From JBOFZL01 sp051655155 (GTDB taxonomy: Bacteria; Bacillota; Clostridia; Peptostreptococcales; Filifactoraceae), in assembly GCA_051655155.1 (NCBI GenBank), contig JBOFZL010000048.1, positions 1-9,293 on the forward strand: a stretch of 9,293 bases of DNA. The letters run 5' to 3'. Position numbers and translations under genes: made by a program. Shown here piece after piece: positions 1 through 4,866 of the stretch. Positions within the stretch are counted from its first letter, which is position 1; each line of letters starts with the position of its first letter. A model generated the notes under the pieces. The model did no database searches and had not been told where the DNA came from. It was given only the letters and a program-made list of their open reading frames with translations.

Positions 1-759
1 TATTATACCTCCAATATAGTGTAGTACTGATTGTAAAACATATGAATTATACGATACTTTTCTAAAATCAGCCTGTAAACCTTCAAGATTAGATACATGA
101 TTTTTGTGTTGAAGTTTTATCTCATTATCAATATTAAAACCTTTAATAATTTCAAATCCATTAAATATATCTTTAATTTTAGAGTTATATATTTCTAAAT
201 AATTAAAGTATTTATTTTGTTTTTGAGAAACTTTATCTCCATATAATTTTGGGACTATGAGAGTAATAGAAGATGATAGAATTGTTACTATACCAATTGA
301 TGGACTATATATAAATAATGCTATTGTTGCGATTATACAAGTAATTAAATTATTCAACATATTAGGTATATTAATAAAATAATCAGTTTCAATTTTTGAA
401 ATATCGTTATTTAAAATAGAGATATATTTAGCACTATTTGCTGAGTTGAATGAATTTATATCTTTAGATAAGACAGAGTTAAATACGTCATCTTTAAGTT
501 GAGTATTAATTTTTTTGAGTAAATTTCTTCTACAATAATATCTGAAATAGTTCACTATAAAAAAGAATATTAAAAAGAAAATTCCTAGATATATCAAATT
601 AAATAATCCGTCTATATCACCATCAATTCCAGTATCAGCTAAAGATTTCATAAAAAAAGACCATACTACTAGTGAAATAGCTGTACCAAAATCTGCAATT
701 ATAACCATACTAAATAAACTTTTATTTAAATAAAAGTAGCTGCTAAGTTTTTTCTCCAT
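1..759 (-). CDS. ABC exporter, N-terminal membrane domain (cut by window edge)
   Basis: The frame is open from ATG at 759 to the window edge: 253 codons with no stop, so the C-terminal part lies outside. The visible part looks like the transmembrane domain of an ABC exporter (ABC_membrane type). Hydrophobic helices lie near residues 14-36, 53-72, 133-151 and 154-172, and a fifth begins near 240. Long charged cytoplasmic loops lie between helices 2 and 3 (residues 75-128) and after helix 4 (175-235), including the stretch YNSKIKDIFNGFEIIKGF typical of the second coupling region. In this family a C-terminal ATPase domain normally follows; it is not visible here. The ribosome site is GGGGTG, 5 nt before the ATG. 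The gene starts 35 bp after the YbaN-like gene on the same strand, so the two are probably one transcript. The substrate cannot be told from this half. Confidence 0.85.
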   Translation of the reverse strand, partial: MEKKLSSYFYLNKSLFSMVIIADFGTAISLVVWSFFMKSLADTGIDGDIDGLFNLIYLGIFFLIFFFIVNYFRYYCRRNLLKKINTQLKDDVFNSVLSKDINSFNSANSAKYISILNNDISKIETDYFINIPNMLNNLITCIIATIALFIYSPSIGIVTILSSSITLIVPKLYGDKVSQKQNKYFNYLEIYNSKIKDIFNGFEIIKGFNIDNEIKLQHKNHVSNLEGLQADFRKVSYNSYVLQSVLHYIGGII

Positions 760-794
760 ATTTTCACCCCCTAACTAAACATAACAATATATTC

Positions 795-1163
795 TTATAT
801 AGTTTTTATTCTAAATATAAAATAATAGTATTTTATAATAATAACTAGTATTAAAAATAGTTTAATATATACATTGTCTAAAATAACTAACGGAAATGTA
901 ATCATTATATCTGCGAATACTAATATAAAAATTTTTTGTTTTAAAGTCATGCACTTATTTTGTTCAAAATCTTCTAGATATTTTTTATATATTTTACTAG
1001 ATTTGAACCATCTATCAAATTTTTTTGATCCTCTAACAAAACAAAAAGATGACAATAATAAAAATGGTGTTGTAGGTAGTATTGGGAGCATAACCCCTAT
1101 TGCTCCAAGTATAAATGCTAATGACCCTATTACAATAAATATTACTTTCTTTATATTGTCCAT
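795..1163 (-). CDS. YbaN/DUF454 family inner membrane protein
   Basis: This 122-aa membrane protein carries the DUF454 (YbaN) signature: a first helix with GAIGVMLPILPTTPFLLL at residues 20-37, then CFVRGSKKFDRWF (41-53), a polar middle section and two C-terminal helices near 77-95 and 98-118. The length matches the family (about 115-130 aa). The molecular role of YbaN proteins is not established. The start is supported by AGGAGG five nt before the ATG. It is the first gene of a likely two-gene unit with the ABC exporter 35 bp downstream. A hairpin terminator (1197-1229) separates it from the globin gene upstream, so its promoter probably lies in or just after that hairpin; TTGGTA followed by TATA-rich sequence is the only weak candidate seen. 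Family assignment is confident, function is not. Confidence 0.85.
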   Translation of the reverse strand: MDNIKKVIFIVIGSLAFILGAIGVMLPILPTTPFLLLSSFCFVRGSKKFDRWFKSSKIYKKYLEDFEQNKCMTLKQKIFILVFADIMITFPLVILDNVYIKLFLILVIIIKYYYFIFRIKTI

Positions 1164-1196
1164 ATATTCCTCCTATTTAAATATAAATACATAAAT

Positions 1197-1229
1197 AAAA
1201 ATACTACCAATTATATAGATAGTATTTTT
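1197..1229 (-). terminator. Hairpin terminator after the globin gene
   Basis: A perfect 10-bp stem (AAAAATACTA at 1197-1206, TAGTATTTTT at 1220-1229) encloses a 13-nt loop and ends in a T-tract on either strand. It lies 17 bp after the globin stop and before the YbaN-like gene, so it most likely ends the globin transcript. Because it has A- and T-runs on both sides it could work in both directions. Confidence 0.7.
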
Positions 1230-1246
1230 ATTTACGTGTTTAATTA

Positions 1247-1678
1247 TTATGCATTATAAATTTCTTTTTCTACATCTATAAATACCTGTGCTATAACTCC
1301 ATATGCTTCTCCCCAAGCTGATAACACTTCATCAGTTGCAGCATCTCCTAAAACTTCTTTTATTGCCAATAATAAGTTTTTGCCAACGATTGGGTAATGT
1401 TCTGGCTTTACATTAGTATTAACATGTACTTGAGCTATTTTTTTTACAGCTGGTAATAATACTTCTAAGTTATCTATATTTTGAGCTGCAGCTAATACTG
1501 TCATAGCTAATGCTTTGGGCTGTGCTCCTGATTCTTGCTTATCCATATTGAACATTCCTTTTACTTCAGGATTGTTTTTAAACATTGTTTTATAGAAAAC
1601 TGTTGTTATCTCCATTCCATGCTCTTTTAATGCTGGTACTGTACTTTTTACTATATCTATTGTTTTTTGACTTAACAT
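1247..1678 (-). CDS. Single-domain haemoglobin (Vitreoscilla/flavohaemoglobin globin type)
   Basis: This 143-aa haem protein resembles Vitreoscilla haemoglobin along its whole length, with shared blocks such as QPKALAMTVLAAAQNI and HYPIVG. The functional residues match: Tyr29 (B10), Phe43 (CD1), Gln53 (E7), proximal His85 (F8), and the Tyr95 and Glu137 that hydrogen-bond the proximal His in this family. There is no FAD/NAD reductase domain, so it is a single-domain globin, not a flavohaemoglobin. Family members bind O2 and NO; in an anaerobe, NO or O2 detoxification with a separate reductase is a reasonable inference. The start is ATG at 1678, which has GGAGG 8 nt upstream. An ATG five codons earlier (1693) would place this ribosome site inside the coding sequence and is not preferred. 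A terminator follows, so it is probably transcribed alone. Confidence 0.95.
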   Translation of the reverse strand: MLSQKTIDIVKSTVPALKEHGMEITTVFYKTMFKNNPEVKGMFNMDKQESGAQPKALAMTVLAAAQNIDNLEVLLPAVKKIAQVHVNTNVKPEHYPIVGKNLLLAIKEVLGDAATDEVLSAWGEAYGVIAQVFIDVEKEIYNA

Positions 1679-1802
1679 AATTAATTCCTCCAATTTTTAA
1701 AGTGCATTTAAAATACTCTTTTTAAGATAGTATATATATACCTACTACTTGTTCTTTTAAACATTTATTTTATTTTCAAAATATAGTATTGTATTTATTC
1801 GT

Positions 1803-1818
1803 GTATTATTTATAATAC
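1803..1818. promoter_or_regulatory. Palindrome upstream of globin, possible operator
   Basis: GTATTATTTATAATAC is a perfect inverted repeat (7-bp arms, 2-bp centre). It is flanked by TATTC on the left and GAATA on the right, which extends the dyad with one spacer base of difference. It lies about 125 bp upstream of the globin start in an otherwise gene-free stretch. It fits a binding site for a dimeric regulator, but it does not match a site I can name, and I see no convincing -35/-10 pair beside it. Confidence 0.3.
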
Positions 1819-1882
1819 TGAATATAAATTTAGGCACTCTACTTGAAATAACAGATAGTAACTTAAATATTTTATAATTAAT

Positions 1883-1910
1883 AAAAAAATGGAGAACAGC
1901 TGTCCTCCAT
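1883..1910 (-). terminator. Intrinsic terminator, minus strand
   Basis: A 22-nt near-perfect palindrome at 1889-1910 (ATGGAG arm, CTCCAT arm, AGCT centre) is followed on the minus strand by a run of seven T (1883-1889). As minus-strand RNA every position outside the turn pairs, with one G-U wobble; on the plus strand that pair becomes an A-C mismatch and no T-run follows. It therefore ends minus-strand transcripts, and lies 50 bp beyond the startless frame at 1961-2140. Confidence 0.75.
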
Positions 1911-1960
1911 ATCCCAAATCTATAGTTTTATATTATATTATGTTCAATAAAACACTACTT

Positions 1961-2140
1961 TTATTGATTTATAGCATATTCAATATATGACAATGCAATA
2001 CTCATTGCATATATAATCCTTTTTAAACGTGTATACGTTCCTGTGCCTTCTTTTTCATTTACCATAGCCTTTTGACTTTTACTAATAATAGATGTAATTT
2101 GAGGCACTGATTTTAAAAACTCTTCTTTTGTATAACTTAT
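1961..2140 (-). pseudogene. Startless small ORF, likely gene remnant
   Basis: The minus strand holds an open frame that reads like a real protein, SYTKEEFLKSVPQITSII continuing to a TAA at 1961, about 59 aa. It is mixed polar and helical, with no membrane segment. No ATG stands at its front: the codon where a start would be expected (2138-2140) is ATA, the frame is closed by TAA shortly beyond, and no ribosome site precedes it. A GTG at 2107 would give 48 aa, but its only upstream purine stretch (AGAAGAG) is about 12 nt away. The front runs directly into the terminator of the BFD-like gene, while a proper terminator survives at its end. I read it as a gene that lost its start and promoter. 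I do not recognise the family; a short functional peptide from GTG 2107 remains possible. Confidence 0.4.
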
Positions 2141-2146
2141 ATAAAC

Positions 2147-2176
2147 AAAAGCCGGTAAATAGTTTTACCAGCTTTT
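2147..2176 (-). terminator. Intrinsic terminator after the BFD-like gene
   Basis: A 13-bp stem (AAAAGCYGGTAAA paired across a 4-nt loop) starts 4 bp after the BFD-like stop and runs into TTTTGTTTAT on the minus strand. Minus-strand RNA pairs fully with one U-G wobble; the plus strand would carry a C-A mismatch. This supports termination of the minus-strand gene. Confidence 0.75.
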
Positions 2177-2180
2177 ATCT

Positions 2181-2363
2181 TTATTTATATTCATTTATTA
2201 ATTCTTCAACCTTATTCTTACATCTAGCACCACGACAAGCACCACCTGTAGCACCTGTTGCTTCTTTAACAGCTTCTATAGTTGTTGCTCCATTTTTTAT
2301 AGCATCAATTATAGTTTCTTCACTTATTTTTTTACATAAGCATATTATTTTTTCATCACTCAT
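2181..2363 (-). CDS. BFD-like [2Fe-2S]-binding protein
   Basis: This 60-aa protein consists of one bacterioferritin-associated-ferredoxin-like domain (Fer2_BFD type). Its four cysteines have the family spacing: Cys8-x-Cys10 near the N-terminus, and Cys43-x4-Cys48 in GGACRGARCKNKVEELI. Proteins of this fold bind one [2Fe-2S] cluster. Bfd itself passes electrons to bacterioferritin to release iron, while related domains serve as small electron carriers or enzyme subunits. No bacterioferritin is visible here, so the partner is unknown. The gene has AAGGAG 7 nt before the ATG, its own terminator 4 bp downstream, and a candidate promoter about 80 bp upstream, so it is probably a single-gene unit. 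The nearby globin suggests, without proving, a shared redox or iron theme. Confidence 0.88.
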   Translation of the reverse strand: MSDEKIICLCKKISEETIIDAIKNGATTIEAVKEATGATGGACRGARCKNKVEELINEYK

Positions 2364-2435
2364 AAAAAATCTCCTTATTTTAATTATTAATAATATTATT
2401 TCATAACATATTTAAAATATTCATATGCTTAATCT

Positions 2436-2465
2436 ATATTAACATTTATTGTTAAAAATTGTAAA
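2436..2465 (-). promoter_or_regulatory. Candidate promoter with internal dyad, BFD-like gene
   Basis: On the minus strand TTTACA (2460-2465) and TAATAT (2436-2441) are 18 bp apart. The spacer and the edge of the -10 hold an inverted repeat, TTAACA-N5-TGTTAA (2439-2455). This arrangement fits a repressor site placed on a sigma-A-type promoter. In sequence this AT-rich such matches also arise by chance. Confidence 0.35.
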
Positions 2466-2571
2466 TTAATATTTCCTTCCTAATTTATGTTTTAAACATT
2501 TACTTTTAGGTATTAATATACTAGATAAGTTTCTTCCCCCATAAATAGATAGTATTTATTGCAATTGACAG

Positions 2572-2611
2572 AAAAAGATATATTTTAGTATATACTAGAA
2601 TATATCTTTTT
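2572..2611. terminator. Long AT-rich hairpin, possible bidirectional terminator
   Basis: A perfect 13-bp stem (AAAAAGATATATT at 2572-2584, complement at 2599-2611) encloses a loop that is itself self-complementary (TAGTATATACTA). A- and T-tracts close both ends, so it could terminate in either direction. It lies in the 337-bp gap between the methyltransferase and BFD-like genes, beyond a first terminator at 2660-2693. Directly before it on the plus strand is TTGACA (2565-2570), with TATATA 18 bp later inside the hairpin, so a plus-strand promoter cannot be excluded. I see no gene in this gap. Confidence 0.45.
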
Positions 2612-2659
2612 TATATTTTCTTCTTTAAATCAAACCATAAATAAAATATTCTACAACCT

Positions 2660-2693
2660 AAAAAACTTCTACAAAAGATATTTTTGTAAAAAG
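2660..2693 (-). terminator. Intrinsic terminator after the methyltransferase
   Basis: Eight bases past the methyltransferase stop, minus-strand RNA folds CTTTTTACAAAA against TTTTGTAGAAG (one bulged U, one wobble) and is followed by six T. The stem is AT-rich, so efficiency may be moderate. Confidence 0.6.
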
Positions 2694-2700
2694 CTATTTT

Positions 2701-3324
2701 TTAACGTTCATCAACATTATTTCTTTTCTTAGCAACCAATTTATTCATAGCATGCCTATGTTTAATACCACCTATATGTTCATCGTTAAACTTAGAACTT
2801 TCAAACATAAGTATATCCCAATCAATATAATAATCTCTTATTTCCCTTTCTTTAAATATACCTATCATTGACTCTTTTAAATCATCGGGGATAGGTTCTT
2901 CATCTGTAAATACAGCTATAATGTTATATCCTCCAACTTTTGTGTTTTCTTTCATTTTTTCTATTACATAACGTTGAGATTTCTTATCTATAAATTGTAA
3001 TAACCCATGAGCAATTATTAAATCATATTTCTTAGTATATCTAAATGAACATGCATCATCTACAGATGCATTAATAGTTAATTTATTATATTTAGCAATG
3101 TAATTTAATTTATCAATTCCACTTTGTAGTATATCAAATGCATCCACTTCAAATCCATATTTTGAAATGAATATAGAATTTCTTCCATCTCCAGCACCCA
3201 TATCAAGCACAGTAGAATTTTTTGATAAGTTATCTACGATATTAATTATTTCCTTACTTGGTTTCCCAAATGTTTCTCGTTTTAAATCTTTATACTCATG
3301 TTCCCAAAATATTTTATCACTCAT
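2701..3324 (-). CDS. TehB-like SAM-dependent methyltransferase
   Basis: This 207-aa class I methyltransferase has the SAM-binding motif I VLDMGAGDGRNS at residues 39-50, the acidic residue ending the second strand at Asp64 (EVDAFD), and a motif IV-like stretch DLIIAHGLLQF at 101-111. The N-terminal WEHEYKDLKRETFGKPS and the C-terminal HRHAMNKLVAKK are like those of small TehB-type enzymes. TehB methylates tellurite and related chalcogen oxyanions; relatives act on other small substrates, so resistance is an inference. The start has GAGAGGGG about 8 nt upstream of the ATG. A candidate promoter lies at 3352-3379 and a terminator follows the stop, so it is a single-gene unit. It is divergent from the small-RNA-like unit and 61-aa peptide to its right. 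No truncation is seen. Confidence 0.85.
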   Translation of the reverse strand: MSDKIFWEHEYKDLKRETFGKPSKEIINIVDNLSKNSTVLDMGAGDGRNSIFISKYGFEVDAFDILQSGIDKLNYIAKYNKLTINASVDDACSFRYTKKYDLIIAHGLLQFIDKKSQRYVIEKMKENTKVGGYNIIAVFTDEEPIPDDLKESMIGIFKEREIRDYYIDWDILMFESSKFNDEHIGGIKHRHAMNKLVAKKRNNVDER

Positions 3325-3351
3325 AATAAAACCCCTCTCTTTATTAATAAT

Positions 3352-3379
3352 ATAATACTATAAAACTATAAAGTATCAA
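3352..3379 (-). promoter_or_regulatory. Candidate promoter of the methyltransferase gene
   Basis: On the minus strand TTGATA (3374-3379) and TATTAT (3352-3357) are 16 bp apart, placing the transcript start about 20 nt before the coding start. It lies back to back with the plus-strand promoter at 3385-3413, so the two could compete or be co-regulated. Confidence 0.45.
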
Positions 3380-3384
3380 AATTA

Positions 3385-3413
3385 TTGATGTTTGAGAATT
3401 GATATGATAATAT
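3385..3413 (+). promoter_or_regulatory. Candidate plus-strand promoter of the small-RNA-like unit
   Basis: TTGATG (3385-3390) and TAATAT (3408-3413) are 17 bp apart. The predicted start near 3420 lies just before two stable hairpins and a T-tract, and the order promoter-structure-terminator makes this match more credible than its bases alone. Confidence 0.45.
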
Positions 3414-3419
3414 TAATTT

Positions 3420-3525
3420 TTAAAAAAATTATCTGATGAGAGTTCTCTCTTATCAATAGTCCTTATACTAAAATCTAGGCGTAAGTCGACAAACTTAGTA
3501 CACTCCTGGATTTTTTAATTTTTAT
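3420..3525 (+). ncRNA. Putative small RNA or leader attenuator
   Basis: This is a transcript-like unit of about 100 nt ahead of the 61-aa membrane peptide gene. Hairpin 1 is an 8-bp stem, GATGAGAG (3435-3442) with CTCTTATC (3447-3454), closing a TTCT loop. Hairpin 2 is a 10-bp stem, AAAATCTAGG (3470-3479) with CCTGGATTTT (3505-3514, one U-G wobble). Its interior holds a smaller hairpin, TAAGT with ACTTA around CGACAA. Hairpin 2 ends in TTTTTT followed by more T-rich sequence, as an intrinsic terminator does. A promoter candidate precedes it at 3385. It could be a free small RNA, or a leader that controls read-through into the gene 75 bp downstream. I do not recognise it as a known riboswitch class: the T-box, purine, preQ1 and guanidine motifs I know are absent. 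Confidence 0.45.
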
Positions 3526-3598
3526 TTTAGATGTATAAATTAATAAAAATATTAGCTATTAGCTAATTTTCATAATATAGAGTAGGTGATAATATTAA

Positions 3599-3784
3599 AT
3601 GGAATTAATTGAATTGGTATATAAGTTAGGTGTACTAGTATTTATTGGACTACTGATATGCATAGCTTACGGAACATGGAAATCTACAGATAAAAACTCT
3701 ACAGCTATTAAGGAAGCTGAACCAATGTCTACAAATAGAAATAAATATACAGACTACATTATATATAAGAATTTGCGTAAATAA
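3599..3784 (+). CDS. Small single-pass membrane protein, unknown function
   Basis: This 61-aa peptide has one hydrophobic helix (about residues 6-25, LVYKLGVLVFIGLLICIAY) followed by a polar, basic tail rich in Lys, Asn and Tyr. No family is recognised. The ribosome site is AGGTGA, ending about 9 nt before the ATG. It is the only supported plus-strand gene in the window and follows a structured leader with a terminator-like hairpin, so its expression may depend on anti-termination or on a closer promoter. A further small stem (TTAGCT and AGCTAA, 3552-3566) lies between leader and start. Single-pass peptides of this size include type I toxins and small regulators of membrane complexes, but nothing here decides between them. 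No terminator is obvious directly after the stop. Confidence 0.6.
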   Translation: MELIELVYKLGVLVFIGLLICIAYGTWKSTDKNSTAIKEAEPMSTNRNKYTDYIIYKNLRK

Positions 3785-3859
3785 GATGTCAATATATTGA
3801 AAACACTTGATAAAATTGCATTATCATTCAACTTATTTTTAATAGCAATTAGAGATCAG

Positions 3860-3881
3860 ATTTTACAAGGCAATGTAAAAT
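3860..3881. repeat. Inverted repeat in the gap after the 61-aa gene
   Basis: ATTTTACA and TGTAAAAT form a perfect 8-bp inverted repeat around a 6-nt loop (AGGCAA). No T-run follows on either strand, so it is not a typical terminator. The 175-bp stretch around it holds no gene I can support. Confidence 0.35.
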
Positions 3882-3908
3882 GACGAGTTAATACAATATA
3901 AATAATCT

Positions 3909-3933
3909 GGGGGATGCGTATTCTATATCCCCC
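3909..3933 (-). terminator. GC-rich hairpin, probable end of the XRE operon
   Basis: GGGGGAT (3909-3915) and ATCCCCC (3927-3933) form a 7-bp stem that is unusually GC-rich for this window. It lies 26 bp beyond the stop of the last gene of the XRE operon. The following minus-strand sequence is T-rich (AGATTATTTATATT) but has no clean T-run, so termination is likely but not certain. Confidence 0.5.
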
Positions 3934-3959
3934 TTACAATTACCATTGAAAAATATATA

Positions 3960-4091
3960 TTATATTATTTCAATTCTATCTTCATCAGTTACATTGTTAC
4001 TTTCTAGTATTTGTAATAATTCTGATAATTTTATATTTGACTCAACTTCAATTATCTTTTGATCATTTACGATTATGTCTTTTTTATTCAT
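3960..4091 (-). CDS. 43-aa acidic peptide, third gene of the XRE operon
   Basis: This small gene starts at ATG 4091 with AAGGAG 9 nt upstream, a strong ribosome site, and ends at TAA 3960. The product is 43 aa, soluble-looking and acidic, beginning MNKKDIIVNDQKIIEV and ending DEDRIEII, with a leucine-rich middle that could form a short helix. No membrane segment, cysteine motif or double-glycine leader is seen. It starts 20 bp after the membrane-protein stop on the same strand, and a GC-rich hairpin lies 26 bp past its end, so it is the last gene of a three-gene unit with the repressor. I do not recognise it. Its reality rests on the ribosome site and operon position, not on similarity. Confidence 0.65.
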   Translation of the reverse strand: MNKKDIIVNDQKIIEVESNIKLSELLQILESNNVTDEDRIEII

Positions 4092-4111
4092 CTTAATTTT
4101 CTCCTTATATC

Positions 4112-4549
4112 TTAATATTTTTTTGAAAGGTTTATATAAGTTAAAAATCGTATCCCTTCCTTTACAAAATGAAATACCATCAGTCCAATACCTAACTCAT
4201 CAAATCCAGTAAATAATAATATTAAACTTATTGGAATTTCAACAATATTAAATATAATATAAACTGTTGAGTTTGTTTTATCTTTTAAATAAATTCTTCT
4301 TTCATCTATATCATATATTTCAAATATTTCTTTAGAATTTGGATTATGCTTAATTTCTCTATATTTTAGATAAGATATCAAAACAACAAATATAAACCCT
4401 ATACTCAGTATCATTTTTATAGAAGGAATAGCCTTAATAACGCCCTCAGACATATTAGCAAATAAACCTTGCTTGTATGATATTAACAGCGAACCACATA
4501 TACCAAACAATATAATACCTTCAATTATTGTATTCTTTAAAGATTTCAT
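4112..4549 (-). CDS. Four-helix membrane protein paired with the XRE regulator
   Basis: This 145-aa protein has helices near residues 8-25, 45-63, 95-114 and 118-138. A charged cytoplasmic-type segment between helices 2 and 3 contains DERRIYLKDKTNSTVY (82-97). That layout, with a DER motif ahead of the second helix pair, resembles the small DUF2178-like membrane proteins that sit beside XRE regulators in Firmicutes; the exact family is uncertain. AAAGGAG lies 5 nt before the ATG, and the gene begins 22 bp after the XRE stop. In such pairs the membrane protein is often thought to influence the regulator or respond to membrane conditions; this is inference. No catalytic motif is visible. Confidence 0.75.
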   Translation of the reverse strand: MKSLKNTIIEGIILFGICGSLLISYKQGLFANMSEGVIKAIPSIKMILSIGFIFVVLISYLKYREIKHNPNSKEIFEIYDIDERRIYLKDKTNSTVYIIFNIVEIPISLILLFTGFDELGIGLMVFHFVKEGIRFLTYINLSKKY

Positions 4550-4571
4550 ATCTTCTCCTTTCTAAGATTCT

Positions 4572-4766
4572 CTATTTGTCAAAAATAAAAACATCTTCAA
4601 TAATACAATTGAAAATCTTAGCTATTTTATGAGCTAATAAAATTGATGGATTATACTTTCCATTCTCAATAGAAATAATTGTTTGCCTAGAAACTCCACA
4701 CATTTTACCTAGTTCCTCTTGAGTAATTTTTTTACTTTTTCTCAATTTTTGTATCTTATTATTCAC
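4572..4766 (-). CDS. XRE-family repressor, YozG-like small HTH protein
   Basis: This 64-aa DNA-binding protein is essentially one HTH_3 (Cro/CI) domain. The helix-turn-helix is ITQEELGKMCGVSRQTIISI at residues 14-33, followed by ENGKYNPSILLAHKIAKIF, the usual continuation in this compact class. The start is GTG at 4766, chosen because AAGGAAGGTG ends 5 nt before it and no in-frame ATG gives a complete domain. Two matching 16-bp operators lie over its promoter, so it very probably represses its own operon, which includes the membrane protein and the 43-aa peptide. The short C-terminus after the HTH leaves no room for a separate sensor domain, so a signal would have to act through the HTH dimer or a partner protein. 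Confidence 0.92.
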   Translation of the reverse strand: MNNKIQKLRKSKKITQEELGKMCGVSRQTIISIENGKYNPSILLAHKIAKIFNCIIEDVFIFDK

Positions 4767-4782
4767 TTAAACACCTTCCTTT

Positions 4783-4798
4783 GTAAAGTAAACTTTAC
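4783..4798. promoter_or_regulatory. Operator 1 of the XRE operon
   Basis: GTAAAGTAAACTTTAC is a palindrome with arms GTAAAGT/ACTTTAC, extending to 18 bp as TGTAAAGT-AA-ACTTTACA. It lies just downstream of the -10 element, over the expected transcript start. It matches operator 2 (read on the opposite strand) at 14 of 16 positions, and their centres are 23 bp apart. Binding by the adjacent XRE protein is inferred from position and symmetry. Confidence 0.65.
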
Positions 4799-4804
4799 AC
4801 AAAA

Positions 4805-4833
4805 AGTATAGTTTATTTTACATTTAATGTCAA
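4805..4833 (-). promoter_or_regulatory. Promoter of the XRE operon
   Basis: On the minus strand TTGACA (4828-4833) and TATACT (4805-4810) are exactly 17 bp apart. The -35 is the sigma-A consensus and the -10 differs from TATAAT at one position. It is the best promoter in the window, and gives a leader of about 30 nt before the GTG start. Confidence 0.8.
4806..4821. promoter_or_regulatory. Operator 2 of the XRE operon
   Basis: Read on the minus strand this is GTAAAATAAACTATAC, matching operator 1 at 14 of 16 positions. It overlaps the -10 element and most of the spacer, so a bound repressor would block RNA polymerase directly. Paired sites about two helical turns apart suggest side-by-side or cooperative binding. 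Confidence 0.6.
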
Positions 4834-4866
4834 TATATCTTTATAAAGGTTAATATAATAATAAAA

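Noticed and set aside
874..1194. Plus-strand open frame of 106 codons
   Set aside because: It is antisense to the YbaN-like gene, which has a family signature and a good ribosome site; the antisense product matches nothing.
3433..3454. CTGATGAG resembles the hammerhead ribozyme core CUGAUGA
   Set aside because: The hairpin that follows is not succeeded by the required GAAA, and no flanking stems I and III can be drawn.
3443..3460. TTCTCTCTTATC-AATA resembles the nick region of pC194/pUB110-type rolling-circle origins
   Set aside because: The TTGATA part of the nick site is missing and no Rep_1-type initiator is present; the window has an iteron-type Rep instead.
3860..3881. ATTTTACA...TGTAAAAT as a third XRE operator
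   Set aside because: The arms are arranged inside-out compared with the GTAAA...TTTAC operators at 4783 and 4806 and lie far from the promoter.
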